From the NCBI GenBank assembly GCA_030323885.1, contig CM059199.1, positions 34,418,590-34,482,589 on the forward strand: DNA of 64,000 bases, given 5' to 3'. The DNA is from Branchipolynoe longqiensis. Taxonomy: Eukaryota; Annelida; Polychaeta; Phyllodocida; Polynoidae. Both the position numbers and the translations under genes were made by a program. Positions 43,529 to 55,110 of this stretch are shown in pieces. The stretch's first letter is position 1; every line of letters starts with the position of its first letter. The notes beneath the pieces are model-generated. The model worked only from the letters and a program-made list of their open reading frames with translations, searched no databases and had not been told where the DNA came from.

Positions 43529-43613
43529 CATTTTGCGCAGGCGCGCATTTTGCACGGGCGCGCATTTTGCACAGGCGCGCATTTTGCGCAGGCACGCATT
43601 TTGCGAGGCAGGG
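43529..43613. repeat. 17-bp tandem repeat, five units
   Basis: CATTTTGCRCAGGCGCG starts at 43529, 43546, 43563, 43580 and 43597. CG-rich in an AT-rich setting. Confidence 0.9.
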
Positions 43614-44204
43614 TTCCCTGCTGTAAAGCGTTGCTTGGATACGTCGATTGTGACTATCCTAGCAACGATAGAAGGTCGGGCCTTCGGACCCAGACCCATC
43701 GGACGTGTTTTTTGCATGCTCCGATGTTTTAGCCGATATTTAGGCTTTTATTGTCGAAATTCCAAACTTATTTAACTTAATTATATGGGAGGGGATTTGG
43801 CTTATAACATACATTCCACTGTTGAACTATATTTAACTAAGAACATAGATTTTATTGATCAATTCATTCTGTTAGTAAGAGGTAAGAATAAAATGGTGAG
43901 CTCCTAAGAAGTGACATGAACGTTCCTTGCATTCCTTACTGTCCTCCAGACTTATATTATTAACCGCTATGGTCAACTTCAGATTGCTATTTGGATTGCT
44001 CTATAATCTTATTTAATTAAGGGCCTTCTGCCAATGGTCTGTCAGGAGTTGAACTCTCCACCTCGGGCAATGCTAGTCAAGGGTCAGGCTGGCAGGGTGA
44101 CAGACAACCGGCTGCAGGAGGCACAAGTCATTCACATGGAAACAATTATTGATATTAACACGTAGGGTCGCCTTAAGCGGGGGTGGAATAGCCCGACGGT
44201 TAAA
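43614..44204. other. No gene seen
   Basis: AT-rich from 43740 to 43900. Nothing recognised. Confidence 0.45.
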
Positions 44205-44223
44205 CTGGTGCCGTGACCAGGAT
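44205..44223 (+). other. LTR-retrotransposon primer-binding-site-like motif
   Basis: CTGGTGCCGTGACCAGGAT resembles the site just after the 5' LTR in BEL/Pao-type elements, as I remember it. I could not define an LTR or gag frame around it. CGGTTAAACTGGT also occurs at 48926 and diverged forms at 49490 and 49519. Confidence 0.25.
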
Positions 44224-44225
44224 AG

Positions 44226-45234
44226 TAAGGAGTGTAATACCTTTTAGTTCACTTCTGTATGCTTAGAAATTGTTTTTATTTTTTTGTATAGCTTATTCGG
44301 GTAGTGTTGACAGTGTCAGACCGGCGCCTGTTTTGAGGTTTCACGCCATACCATGACGGTTTAGGGAATACCCGGGGTTGCATTAATAATGGAGAAATAA
44401 TAGTGTTCAACTAAATTGGTATTCCTGGTTTTCTTTCGCGGCTAGTCGTATTAATTTTTAATGGGAGGGCTACAAGCCTGAGGCCCATAATAACGACGTT
44501 AACCTTGTGTCGCTCTGAACGGATAGAGTCGAATAGGCGAGGATTAGCTACCCCGGCATAGGGCAATGACGGACGTTATATAGCTTTGAACTAGCCGCCC
44601 TTTTCCATTTGTTACGGTGTCTCCTAGCGATGAAACGCGTCGCGGAGTGGAGGCGACGTCATGATGCGTGATTGGAGCTTCACGGCAGTAGTTCAGTAGA
44701 TCTCAGACTGTTTGGTCAGGTTTGCTATGTGCTGCTCTGTTTTTTTTGTTTTTTTTGTTTTTTTTAATTATTACTCTACCTTTTCAATTTTACTTGTGGT
44801 CTTTTTACACTTTTAGGCTTCTATTAATTTATTTAGTATACATTAATGTAATCTCTAAAAGTGGTCTTTTTACACTTTTAGGCATCTATTAATTTATTTT
44901 GTAAACATAAACTAATTTCCAAAATTGTCTAAATTTACAAGCGTATATATATATAAATATATTAGGAAAATGAAATAAGTTAAAGAAACACTAATATCAA
45001 CTGATATTACTGTGTATTTCACTTATTTTGCTCACCACTTGTTCTGGCTTTTAATCGTATTTTATTGAGATTTCTAAATTGTAGTACAAATTCTTTTATT
45101 TTTGCATCTGTAACCTTCATATGTTCTCTGGATTATGCAAGACAGGAGTGAGTGATCGCCGATGGAGGAACGCAGGGTAGGACTTGAAGGCCAGACAACT
45201 GGCCTTTCATGATCATTTCCTTCTTTTCTCTATT
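44226..45234. other. No gene seen; T-rich
   Basis: TTTTTTGTTTTTTTTG runs at 44740-44766 and a duplicated GTGGTCTTTTTACACTTTTA at 44797 and 44862. A CG-rich patch lies at 44600-44700. Confidence 0.5.
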
Positions 45235-46935
45235 TGAATGTCTGATTTTTGGCCTTTTAATTCAAAATTAGGGTTTATTTTTGTCATATTTATTAAATTA
45301 GTGCATCTGGGGTGTCTTGCGTTGGCATGAAAGTCGCATCATTATCACTGACAAATTTGACAGATGAAAAACAAGGACGAAAGCGAGATACGACGAGATT
45401 AATTTCTCTCGGCCGTTTTCGTCGATTTGTCTATTAGATGTCTTAATTTTGGCACTACAATGACTTTTAGTTCAAAATTGGGGTTTGTTTTGACATTTTT
45501 GGCCTAATTAGTGCATTTCGGGAGGACTTTCTGTTTATAGTAAACCAAATATCATGACGAACGCAGGGTACGGCGATATTGGCCTCTCGCGGTTGTTTTC
45601 ATTGTTTTTCTATTAGAATGTCTTCTTTTTGGCATTAATCTTACTTTTAAATCCAAATTTAGGCTTTATTTTGTCATATTAATGTTTCTTTTAGTTCAAA
45701 ATTGGGGGTTATTTTAACATGTTTGGTCCATATCTATATATTTCGGGTGGCTTGTGTGGACATGAAAGTTGCAGCATTGTCACTGATAATTTGACATGAA
45801 AAACAAGGACGAGATTAATTTCTCTCGGCCGTTTTCGTCGATTTGTCTATTAGATGTCTTAATGTTGGCACCACTGATACTGTTAATTCAAAATTAGGGT
45901 CTATTTCTGTAGTTTATCGTTCTACTTATCCATTTGAGATGGGGTTGTAATAATATAAAATCCACACGCAATTCACTGGCAGACTTGTCAAGGCTCCGGC
46001 CGTTTGCTTTCGACCGCGAAATTTGCGGGTACTGAGAGAGGCCTGTCAGTGGCTGTTTCCATCAACAACTGGAGCGCGGTTGCTGGGCGACTGGTACACA
46101 ATTTGCAGTTCGTCTGGCAGCAGTGTATTGGTTCGAAGATTGGAATACTTGATAGGTTTGTAATCCAGACAGCATTTATGTAATATTTAGAATTACTTTT
46201 AACCCACATTTGGTTTATTTGTGTTATATTCATTCATATTTATGCATTCCGAATCGTTTTGGTTTATATTAAAGGAATATGACGACGATATCGAGCTTAT
46301 TCGGCCGTTTTCGTCATGTTTCTTTATTTCGTATTTTTGGCATTATTTTGCCATTAATGTTACTTTTAAACCAAAATTAGGATTCATTTTATTTTATTTT
46401 ATTCATATTTATAGATTTCTAATGGTTGTAGGTTCATTAAAAGTAATATGACGACGAGATCGGCGTTTATTCGGCCGTTTTTCGTCGTGTTATGTTTCTT
46501 ACTTCGTATTTTTGGCATTATTTTGCCATTAAAGTTGCTTTTAATACATAATTCCGGTTTACTTTGTCATATTCATTGAATTCATGCTTTTCGGGATGAT
46601 TTTGGGTTAAATATAAACTATCATCATTGGAAGAAATGTGCCCACACAGTATTACAGTAAGGGAAGTACGTGTCACGGCTCAGACTTTTTGGTCGACCTG
46701 ATACGGGGGTTTTTATTTATTAATTCGGAGGTAGAATGTCTAAATGTCTTTTGCTTGGCCATAATGCTACTTTTAATCTAAAATTAGGAGTTATTGGTGT
46801 TATATTTATCCATAATAACAAATTTTGAAGAGTTGTAGTTTATATAAAGTAATGTGACGACGATATCGATTTTATTCGGCCGTTTTTCGTCGTGTTATGT
46901 TAAAACCTATTAAGCTATTAATGTTACTTTTAATT
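45235..46935. repeat. Degenerate long tandem repeat (~170-250 bp units)
   Basis: TCGGCCGTTTTCGTCG recurs near 45411, 45825, 46300, 46470 and 46878, each followed by TTGGCATTA, TTACTTTTAATTCAAAATTA and TTTATTTTGTCATATT words in the same order. Units are strongly diverged, so this is old. Confidence 0.7.
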
Positions 46936-47979
46936 CCAAAATTACTGTGTTAATTCCAAAATTAATGTTCATATTATATATCTAAAATTTTAGCTAAAAG
47001 TGCTCTAAGTAACTTATTCTCTGTTCAAATGAGTTGTGTGATTGTATGACTATTATATATCTAAGAAATGGTAATTGCTCTAAATAACCTGAATCTATGC
47101 TCAACTCATATAAAGTAATTTTAATGTACTATTAAATACTGCTGTTTGCTACTGTTATTTGTTTTGTGTTTATTCACAAAATTTAAATATTATAGGTTAA
47201 TGTTACTTTTAGTTCCACAATTACTGTTAACTTGTATTTATTTAAGCATATACATTTCGGGTGTATTTCACTACTTCTTTATTAAAATCATATATTATAT
47301 GCATTCTACTGTGCTAGACATTTAAATTGAAAAGTAACATTATACAAGAAACCCAGAAATATGCCCCACCAAAGTTATAATACAAAGACAATTGTGCATT
47401 AACTGCCTACCATAGGCATAGCTGTGCCACCAATAGCTGTCATGATCACCATTGGTTTCATATACACAGCATGATATATATATGTATGTAACTGTGTGTA
47501 TGTCAGTGTAATGACTATATGTAAAATGGGTGCATTTATATTCTAAAGTCTTGTGTTCTTTCTGTCATGATTCTCTGTTCAACTCATATCAAGTATGCAT
47601 CTGTCACTGTATAGTAATGAGTGTAAAGTAAATTATTATATATCCAACCACCACTGATTACATAGGGCGATAGTCCATCCGTCGAATTTTCGCTTATCTG
47701 GGGTGAGTGGTTGAATTTCTATAATAATGTAATGGGGTAAAGTAAACTATTATATATCTAAAATATCCTCTAGAATGCTCTAGGTAACCTGATTCTCTGC
47801 TCAATTCATTTATGTGCTTGTATTAGGCCAGTGAACTACATGCTTTGTATTTCTGAATAAATATAATAATATAAACTCTAATTAATGTAAACCTATTTAT
47901 ATTTCATACACACAACATTTAGACGCACACACCATATCAACCGCTCGATGACAGGACGAGGAGATAGGGATTCACGGTG
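46936..47979. other. No gene seen; AT-rich
   Basis: Recurrent words (CTATTATATATCTAA, ACCTGATTCTCTGCTCAA) at 47050, 47100, 47575, 47750 and 47790 hint at an old dispersed or tandem repeat. Confidence 0.4.
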
Positions 47980-48420
47980 GCCACACACGGTTGACAAGTC
48001 CGGCCGGCAGTGAGAGCTGGACTCACGGGATTCAGCATTGGCCACCCGCGGTTAACCGATCCAGCATACATTACGAGCTGGATTTGCAGGGTGAGCAGCA
48101 ACCACCCGCGGTTAACCGATCCAGCATACACTACGAGCTGGATTTGCGGGGTGAGCAGCAACCACCCGCGGTTAACCGATCCATTGTACACTACGAGCTG
48201 GATTTGCGGGGCGAGCAGCAACCACCCGCGGTTAGCCGATCCAGCCTACACTACGAGCTGGATATGAGCTGGATCCGTGGGGCGACCAACGGCCACCCGC
48301 AAATACCAAGTCCAGCCAGCAATGACAGTCGGCTTCGCAGGGCGACCAACGGCCACCCGCAAATAGCACCAGCCAGCAGTGACAGTGGGATTGGCAGGAT
48401 GAGCAGCGGCCACCCACAGA
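47980..48420. repeat. 60-bp minisatellite, ~7 units
   Basis: CCACCCGCGGTTAACCGATC starts units at 48041, 48101, 48161 and 48221; diverged units flank them. Because 60 is a multiple of 3, several frames stay open (up to 174 residues). Codon content follows the repeat, so I do not call it coding. Confidence 0.9.
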
Positions 48421-50285
48421 ATCCGGACGAGGGCATCACATTAGGTATTGTTTTGGGAATATTCTATTTACGGGGATGGGTTCACGGGGCTATACAATAT
48501 GCAGGGACTATTTAAATCATACACTTATATTCTTATCTTGTAAAACACACACCACCACATTAAAAATACACCTTGATTTGTATATAATTTGTAATATTGT
48601 ATGTGGTGTGTAATTGGTATATTGGTTGTAGAGCAGGGAATCAGTTAGGCCACTGGCATCTCTTTTGAGCACCTTTTATATTGAGTATTGTAACCTATTG
48701 ATTTCTGGGTGATTTCTAAGTAAAAATTTATTTAAAACCTTACATGTTGGTAAAACCAATTGAAAATATACCACAACACCCTTGTGAGCCTAAGCACTAA
48801 TCTAGGCATTGTGGTAAAAACAGATTTAGAATTATGGGTCAAAAACCCTTGCAAACATATAATTACATCATACATGTTGGTAGAGAAAAGTAAAATACAC
48901 CACAGAATCCTTGTAAGCCTTCACGGTTAAACTGGTACACAAGGGGACGGGGCCAAATCAAATTGTAACATATTAACCCTAAACTTAAATTTAAATAGAG
49001 ATAAAACTAACCAGGTTTCTATGAGAGTAAACATATGTGAACATTCTACAATTTGTTTTAATTATCAAAATAATAGCAATTTTCCCTGGGCTGCTTTCTT
49101 CCGGAGGGAAACAGCCTGTGGTTGGTAAACCTATTATAGTAAATATTAAAAAACTGGCACTAAAATATAGCAAATGTTTATATTTGGTCATCTGGAAGGA
49201 CACAGGAATGTTCAAAATGTTATCTGTGTAAACTAGAACATTTCTAACTGTTTTATTAAGGTAAATGTAGACACCTCTTCGTAACCAACCACTTGACTAA
49301 TTTATTAAATGGTGGATATACGTGTTATGTGTGTATTATGTGTTATTTGTGGCTCCCCATGTTGTTGGGGAAATAAGTTGGTTAACGGTGGGTCCAACTA
49401 TTGCCATAGGTTGGTTAACGGTGGGTCCAACTACTGCCAGGGGATTAGACAGCAAATTTATTTTAGATACACCTGGAGGGAATTTTCTTCATGGTTGAAC
49501 TGGTGAATATATTCTTCACGGTAAAACTGGTTCACAATGAGCATTGGATATGTATGTCTCTAAACTATGAAGCTTAACAATCATTTACTGAATCTGGTTC
49601 TTCTCTCTGAGGGCACCAGCTTGGTTTTCAAAATTTTCTAGAATATAGGCCTAAAACTAATTTATGGGGAAATAGACATACACATTCAATCAAATTAAAC
49701 ATGAAATTAAACCATTTATAATTGTATAAGTAACTAGCCGTGATCTCTGGGGATAACCACTAGTTAATCATACATGTACATTAGGGATAAGAGTGAAATG
49801 TTAATATGAATTGTTTGGTCATGTGGAAGGGTAGGGATTATTCCAAATTCTATTATAGGTAAAGTATTTGTAACGGTTTTCCCATGTAAACATTAAATCC
49901 CCTTCATACTCGACCACTAGACCAAAGTGTGTATAGGTGTAAATATGTTTAAATTGTATTATCCAAGTACTATAAACATTCTATAAAGTTGAACATAAAA
50001 AGTGAACCATTTAAATTTGTGTAAGTAACTACCAGTGTTACTATATGAATTTTTGCTATGGTGATTGTGAAGATAAATATCTATAAGGTTAAACATCAAA
50101 ATTGAACCATTACATGTTGAAAAGTAAGTGTAAATGTTAAGATCAAGAGCGAGATGAGAGAAAATTAACTAGCACCGAGAACCAGCAGCCCTCAACCCCT
50201 CCCCCTTTCGATCCATGCTTATCGGGTGGGTGGGTGGGTGAAGCGACTTGCAAGAAGGAGGACCGGCGTGAAAGTGAGCAGCAAG
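48421..50285. other. No gene seen; AT-rich with small duplications
   Basis: A 31-32-bp direct repeat with GGTTAACGGTGGGTCCAACT lies at 49379-49441. ACCATTTA.A.TTGTATAAGT phrases recur near 49712 and 50008. 50170-50285 becomes GC-richer with a GGGTGGGTGGGTGGGTG run just before a possible first exon. Confidence 0.5.
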
Positions 50286-50389
50286 ATGGCCGTCAGCGAG
50301 AAAGAAGTAGAGCAAGAAAGTAGTGCGAGAGAAAAGAGTGCCCGTGTTCCCGCCAGTAAATTATCCATGTTGAAGCCAACATGCGTAAT
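50286..50389 (+). other. Possible first coding exon of an unrecognised gene
   Basis: AGCAAGATGG gives a good start context at 50286. The frame MAVSEKEVEQESSAREKSAR runs on to KLSMLKPTCV and meets a strong donor AT|GTGAGT at 50390. Upstream is a short GC-rich stretch after kilobases of AT-rich DNA. If spliced, the exon ends in phase 2; if not, the frame stops at 50391-50393. No downstream exon is recognised and no family is suggested. Confidence 0.35.
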
Positions 50390-50593
50390 GTGAGTACATT
50401 TTTGGGAACATGTCTGTGTATGTGTGTGTGTGTGGTAAAATCGTCATCATATGTGTGGTGCATAACGAATTATGCGAGTACAAATGTATGGAAGTTCATG
50501 TATTATCTTGCCCGTTTCCTGCTCAGCTACCAACACTTGGTGCTTCCATCAGACTATGCAATTCTTAAATGTAAATGATATGCACATGTATTA
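50390..50593 (+). other. Possible intron start; no other feature
   Basis: Contains a TGTGTATGTGTGTGTGTGTGG microsatellite-like run (in part) near 50415. AT-rich. Confidence 0.3.
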
Positions 50594-50860
50594 AGCCTGG
50601 TACACACCTCGCATATACGATTCACGCGCTAAAACTGACTGCCTGACGGTACCCGTTACAACCCGACCTGTCCCGTTTCCCGACTAAAACTAACTCGAAT
50701 CTTATAAAACCCAGTAGACACCTACCGTTTCATGACAAAGTTTGAGTTTTAGTCAGTTTCAGTCTTTAGGTGTGTGACCCACTATCACACCAGACAGAGC
50801 CTTCCGAATCGCGACTTAAAACTCAATTTTAGGTTTTATACGGGAGGTGTGTACCAGGCT
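50594..50860. mobile_element. TIR-5 element, 267 bp, TTA target duplication
   Basis: Ends AGCCTGGTACACACCTC and its perfect reverse complement (17 bp), flanked by TTA at 50591-50593 and 50861-50863. A 3-bp TWA duplication is characteristic of PIF/Harbinger transposition. No transposase; a MITE. Confidence 0.8.
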
Positions 50861-50863
50861 TTA

Positions 50864-51184
50864 CATGGGACCGATCAATAAGGACAATAGTGGCAAAGTT
50901 TGGTTAAAACAATGGAGTCGCTCTGAACAAAAAACAGGACTGGGCAACAACAGCAACCCAGTTATTTAAGGGAACACGCAAGCAGACCCTCACTCAGTAA
51001 TAATCATGCATCAATTTGGCAATGGTGAGATTCATTCTGTCATTCTGTCCTATCAACCCGTGGTGTTAACTATGTGAACTACATCGAGTTACTTTAACTG
51101 ATCTGTGCCGGATAGTTCGGTGCATTTCGCTAATCCTTGATGTATTGTTTTACCTAAGTTAAATTAGGTTGCAGTGATTAGTAA
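50864..51184. other. No gene seen
   Basis: Ordinary AT-rich sequence. Confidence 0.4.
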
Positions 51185-51450
51185 TATTTCGCAAAAATTA
51201 AATATTTGATTCAAATTTCTTTGTAAGTGGTGAAGATTAATTGTATTTCACGTTGATTAATTATAATTTGCGGTGATTATTTACATTTCTCTCAACTTAA
51301 TAATAGTTCGTTTAATTTGATCATAGTTCGCTCAAATTAATTATGTTTAGCTCAAATTATTCATGGTTCAACATAATAAATCAAATGTTATTATAATAGA
51401 TATATTTCGCACAAGCTAGTTTTAATTTGCTCAAATTAATCTACATTGAT
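51185..51450. repeat. Degenerate ~20-bp AT repeat
   Basis: Variants of TTCGCTCAAATTAATTATA recur about a dozen times with TTTAGCTC, TTTGCTCA and TTTCGCAC spellings. Confidence 0.6.
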
Positions 51451-51625
51451 TAGGGTGCAGGATAGTTGCCAAGGTACCCTAATGTGTAGGCAAATATGTG
51501 CACGCTATTAAATACGTAAGGCATCTCTCTTTCTATTGTGTTTGTATTGTGTTCGTGTTGTATTCGTATTGTATTGCACATTTCGATGAAAATAAGACTT
51601 AAAATACCCTCTCCCAAGCTAGTTG
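51451..51625. other. No feature seen
   Basis: Includes a short GTATTGTGTTCGTGTTGTAT repetition near 51540. Confidence 0.4.
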
Positions 51626-52199
51626 TATAGCCCTTTTCGATGTTTATAAACATTGCGTATGCATGCACAGCTTGGCTGCAGAATGAAGGCACACTGCCAT
51701 TGAGTTTGCCGGTATGCGCAGTGCAAAGCAAAATGTTTATTTTATTCAAAATTAATAAAAATTCAGAACCCTAACCGTATAAATTTAATATAATCTATTC
51801 ATTGAATATGTTTTCTATATGTGTTCCAAGCGGTTTGTTTCTAGGTGGTATGGTTTTAGAGATATTTCACTTTTTCTGAATGACGATTGCTCATGGCCAT
51901 TGACAATGCATTGAGTGTGCCGCTACACGCAGTGCAAAATGTCAATTTTATTCAAAATTAATAGAAATACAGAACCCTAACCTTATAAATTTAATACGAT
52001 CTGTTCAGTGAATATGTTTTCTATATGAGTTCCAAGCGGTTTGTTTCTAGGTGGTGTTGTTTTAGAGATATTTTACTTTTTCTGTATGAAGATTGCTCAT
52101 AACCATTGAGTTTGCAGTGTGACAGTGTGTCGTCCTGCAGCAAAGCAGCGCGCGCACTGACCTAAATACCGCTGCTGATGTCATATGAAATAGGTCTAT
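51626..52199. mobile_element. TIR-8 element, copy 2, two internal tandem repeats
   Basis: Reverse orientation to copy 1. Ends TATAGCCCTTTTCGATG and (reverse complement) AATAGACCTATTTCATATG. It has two internal units where copy 1 has three, which accounts for 574 versus 759 bp. Confidence 0.75.
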
Positions 52200-52407
52200 T
52201 CTCACCCCCTCTGCGATCGTATTAACAAAAAGAGCAACAATAAGATGTATTCCCAATCTGCCGAGACGACTGACTCCAGCCCCGCCATGCTGTTGTTGCT
52301 GAGCGACTGCAAGCAGAGAGAATCGAACCTGTCACTACCACGCATTACCTGTGCGTTTGATGGAAATTGACCATGCACGTTTTCGTTGCCGGCTCAGTCA
52401 CGTGACA
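52200..52407. other. No feature seen
   Basis: GC-balanced spacer. Confidence 0.4.
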
Positions 52408-52562
52408 TGTCAAGAGCGGCTTTCTTGTGACATGTCAAATTCATGTTACGCAAGTCACCTGGATTATCACCGGTGCCCGATCGCTTAAGAAAGTTTGTAT
52501 ACAGATGAATAAAACTGTTTATTAAAGTTGCAGACTCCGATGCTTTAAAGTTTCTGTCTTTT
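52408..52562. repeat. Dispersed repeat R, copy 2
   Basis: See 43096-43246. The two copies differ by only a few bases over about 140 bp. Confidence 0.8.
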
Positions 52563-52854
52563 TTTCTTGGATAGATGGATAGATATATGATGTTGATTGT
52601 TATAAAGTACATTAATTTAGTTTCAAGAAGCTCTTATTTTAAGTGGCTAACACTACCTGAACATTTGTAATTGTAAGTATGACACTTACAATTCAAGGTG
52701 TACTAGTGTAGTGATGTATGTGTACTCACCTCCCCAGTGAAATGACATGTTTAAAGGTAGACGTGGGGAGGTTGAGTGGATACAGGCAGCTCGGGAGTGG
52801 TTACGAAGGTGGCCGCGCCGTGAATTTTGTTTTTGTTTTTTTTGTTTTGTTTGA

Positions 52855-53080
52855 TAAATTAGTTGATTAAGCAGGGGAAATTTCAGTCGCATACGACTGG
52901 TCTTCCTCTTTCCACTGCTCCTTGCCCTATCCTAATAATGCCGAGCATTTGGCTAGGAAACGACAAGTATCAATTTTTAAATCATTGGTTTGACTCGACC
53001 AGGATTCGAACCCACGATCCCACGATCTACCAACATGGGAGACGGGTGCTCTAATTCATTCGGTCATCCTGTCTGGTTTG
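52855..53080 (-). mobile_element. SINE-C (h2 + alpha), best copy
   Basis: On + TTAGTTGATTAAGCAGGGG, tail alpha, then CCTTGCCCTATCCTAATAAT (A-type body), B box GATTCGAACCC, and h2 head ending CATCCTGTCTGG. The alpha segment matches SINE-B1 tails closely over ~60 bp. Confidence 0.9.
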
Positions 53081-53421
53081 TTTGTTGTTTTAAGTCCTAT
53101 CAACATCTAAGGTCATATCAGGACGGGTACCGACTTATGACAGTGCGCACTCATGGTGACTTTATAGTGCTGCACCACTGGGAACCAAGCCACCAGCACC
53201 ATCACCTGATATCCCACTCAGTCACATTATCCTGACACTGAGCTAACCAGTCCTTGCCCTATCCTAATAATGCTGAGTGTCAGGCTAGGAAGCGACAAGT
53301 ATCAATTGTTAAGTCATCGGTTTGATTCGACCAGGATTTGAACCCACAAAGGCATGGGTTCGGATCTCCCGATCTCCCAAAACAGGAGACGACGCTCTAC
53401 GCATTCGGCCACCAAGTCTGG
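53081..53421 (-). mobile_element. SINE-A (h2 + beta), full length
   Basis: Directly abuts the SINE-C on the same strand. Complete body; doubled B box region near 53345. Confidence 0.9.
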
Positions 53422-53454
53422 TGGGGCTTGGTGTATAATCGAGGAAATCATATG

Positions 53455-54048
53455 AGCCATGTTCACACGGACGATGTAAATCGATTCGTAGAAATCGATT
53501 TGTATAGTTCGGGTTAAATTTCGCGTGTGAACGGACGTCTGAGGCGGATTAAGGCTGATTCGATTCCTGTGATGCGCATTCTGTAAACCACCTCTCGAGG
53601 TAGTTTACGTGAGGCAATTTCTGTGATTCGATTTATTTTGTCCGTGTGGACGCACTGAGGCGGATTAAGCACCTCACACGCATGCGCAGTCGACACCTCA
53701 GTTTGTTGACTTTCCGGTCGATCAAAAGCACATATTATATAATTTAATTAATGAAACTGCTATCTATGCACAGATATTTTTTTCATCATTTATTTTTAGG
53801 GTTTCACTGCCCAGCAGAAGTTTTGACCGTTCCAAACTAATACGATTCAATCCATACATATCTAGGTCGAACCCACATTCTCTCGGCCGACGTCGACGAA
53901 CCCAAACTGGCGCTGGTTAGTCTGGACTTGCTCATGCGCAGATTTCGATTTCCGGCCCAAGTACTGCCCGTGTGAACGGGCCGCTAATTCGACTCACCTG
54001 ATTCGATTTGTGTGATTCGCCTCACATTTTGTCCGTGTGAACACGGCT
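53455..54048. mobile_element. TIR-6 element, 594 bp
   Basis: Ends AGCCATGTTCACACGGAC and (reverse complement) AGCCGTGTTCACACGGAC, 17 of 18 matching, flanked by ATG at 53452-53454 and 54049-54051. Subterminal GATTCG and GGCGGATTAAG motifs recur on both sides. No transposase frame. Confidence 0.8.
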
Positions 54049-54304
54049 ATGGATATATGGGTTAGCACCCTTCCGTTATTTACGCCCGTGGCGGAAGATT
54101 GAACACCAACAAAAAGTAAACTGGACAAAAAATATCATTGTGACGCCATCAAAAGCGGACTGGTAAACAAGACCGTAAAAATACCAGCGGAATAGGCCCA
54201 AGGCGAAAGTTGCGGTGCCAGAAACCCGTTGCCACGGCTCCAGTAGTAAATTAATTAGCCGTTGGTGGCCTGGTTGTTGGTTGGCCCAAGAAGTGAGCAG
54301 GCGC
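54049..54304. other. No feature seen
   Basis: Short GC-balanced spacer. Confidence 0.4.
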
Positions 54305-54432
54305 ACACGGACCAACCAGGCTAGGAATCGACAAGTATATATTGTATAAGTCATTGGTTTTACTCGACCGGGAACCGAACTCCCGACCTGCCGCATGCGA
54401 GGCCTGCTACCGATGAGGCCACCGCGCAAGGT
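54305..54432 (-). mobile_element. SINE-A h1 head and start of body
   Basis: On + CCAGGCTAGGAATCGACAAG to CCACCGCGCAAGG; the beta body is missing. Confidence 0.8.
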
Positions 54433-54589
54433 GGAATGACTGGGAATGCTCAATGGGGGTCATTGCGGAGTACAGTGAACCGCGAAGCCCAGCATGTCCC
54501 GTGCTGACACTGAAATAAACTCATGCTTACCCCACTCCAGTTTCTCCACGTTCTCTGTACCCAGTAGCAATGATACAGCGTCACTCACC

Positions 54590-54695
54590 GCATTTACCTT
54601 ATTTACTCTTTCCGAAAAGCAGCAAGGGATCTTTTATATGCACTTTACCACAGACAGGACAGCACATACCACAACCTTTGATGAACCAGTTGTGG
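54590..54695 (+). mobile_element. Mollusc-type dispersed repeat, partial
   Basis: CAGCAAGGGATCTTTTATAT, CCACAGACAGGACAGCACAT and GATGAACCAGTTGTGG in the same order as 6760-6945. Confidence 0.65.
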
Positions 54696-54867
54696 GTAGG
54701 ATGGGAAATAGGGGAGCTGCTTGGTAGCATACTTCCAGCTCTCCAGGGTGCTAGTATCCCTAACCCTCCAGTAACCGAAACAACAAAGAAGCCTATCAAA
54801 AGGAGGTTACATGTGTAGTAGATAGTGGCAATAAGAGAATGAAAACAAAGGTAGGAGAGTTATATAT

Positions 54868-55110
54868 GTCGTGGGTGGTTTTGAAAATGGGAGATAGTGT
54901 GCCTTGAATGGGAATCGAACCCACATATCTTGCAACCCGGACTACTGTGCTAACTGTTACGCCATGTAGACTCCCCGATGTCAACACCCTATCCACGCCC
55001 ACCTGTCTATGTGGCTCCTTGCCTGAGAGGTCAGTGCAGACCACTCCGACATCAAACTGCACTCGTCCTGACACAATCTTAAATGTTGCCAGGAAGTCAA
55101 AACAAGAACA
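54868..55110 (-). mobile_element. SINE-D followed by a SINE-A tail scrap
   Basis: On + GTCGTGGGTGGTTTTGAAAA, B box GGGAATCGAACCCAC, upstream block CTTGCCTGAGAGGTCAGTGC. 55062-55110 (CGTCCTGACACAATC ... CAAAACAAG) is a plus-strand SINE-A tail. Confidence 0.75.

Noticed and set aside
47991..48515. 174-residue frame with 20-residue repeats
   Set aside because: A 60-bp repeat keeps all frames open; no start, splice or domain evidence.
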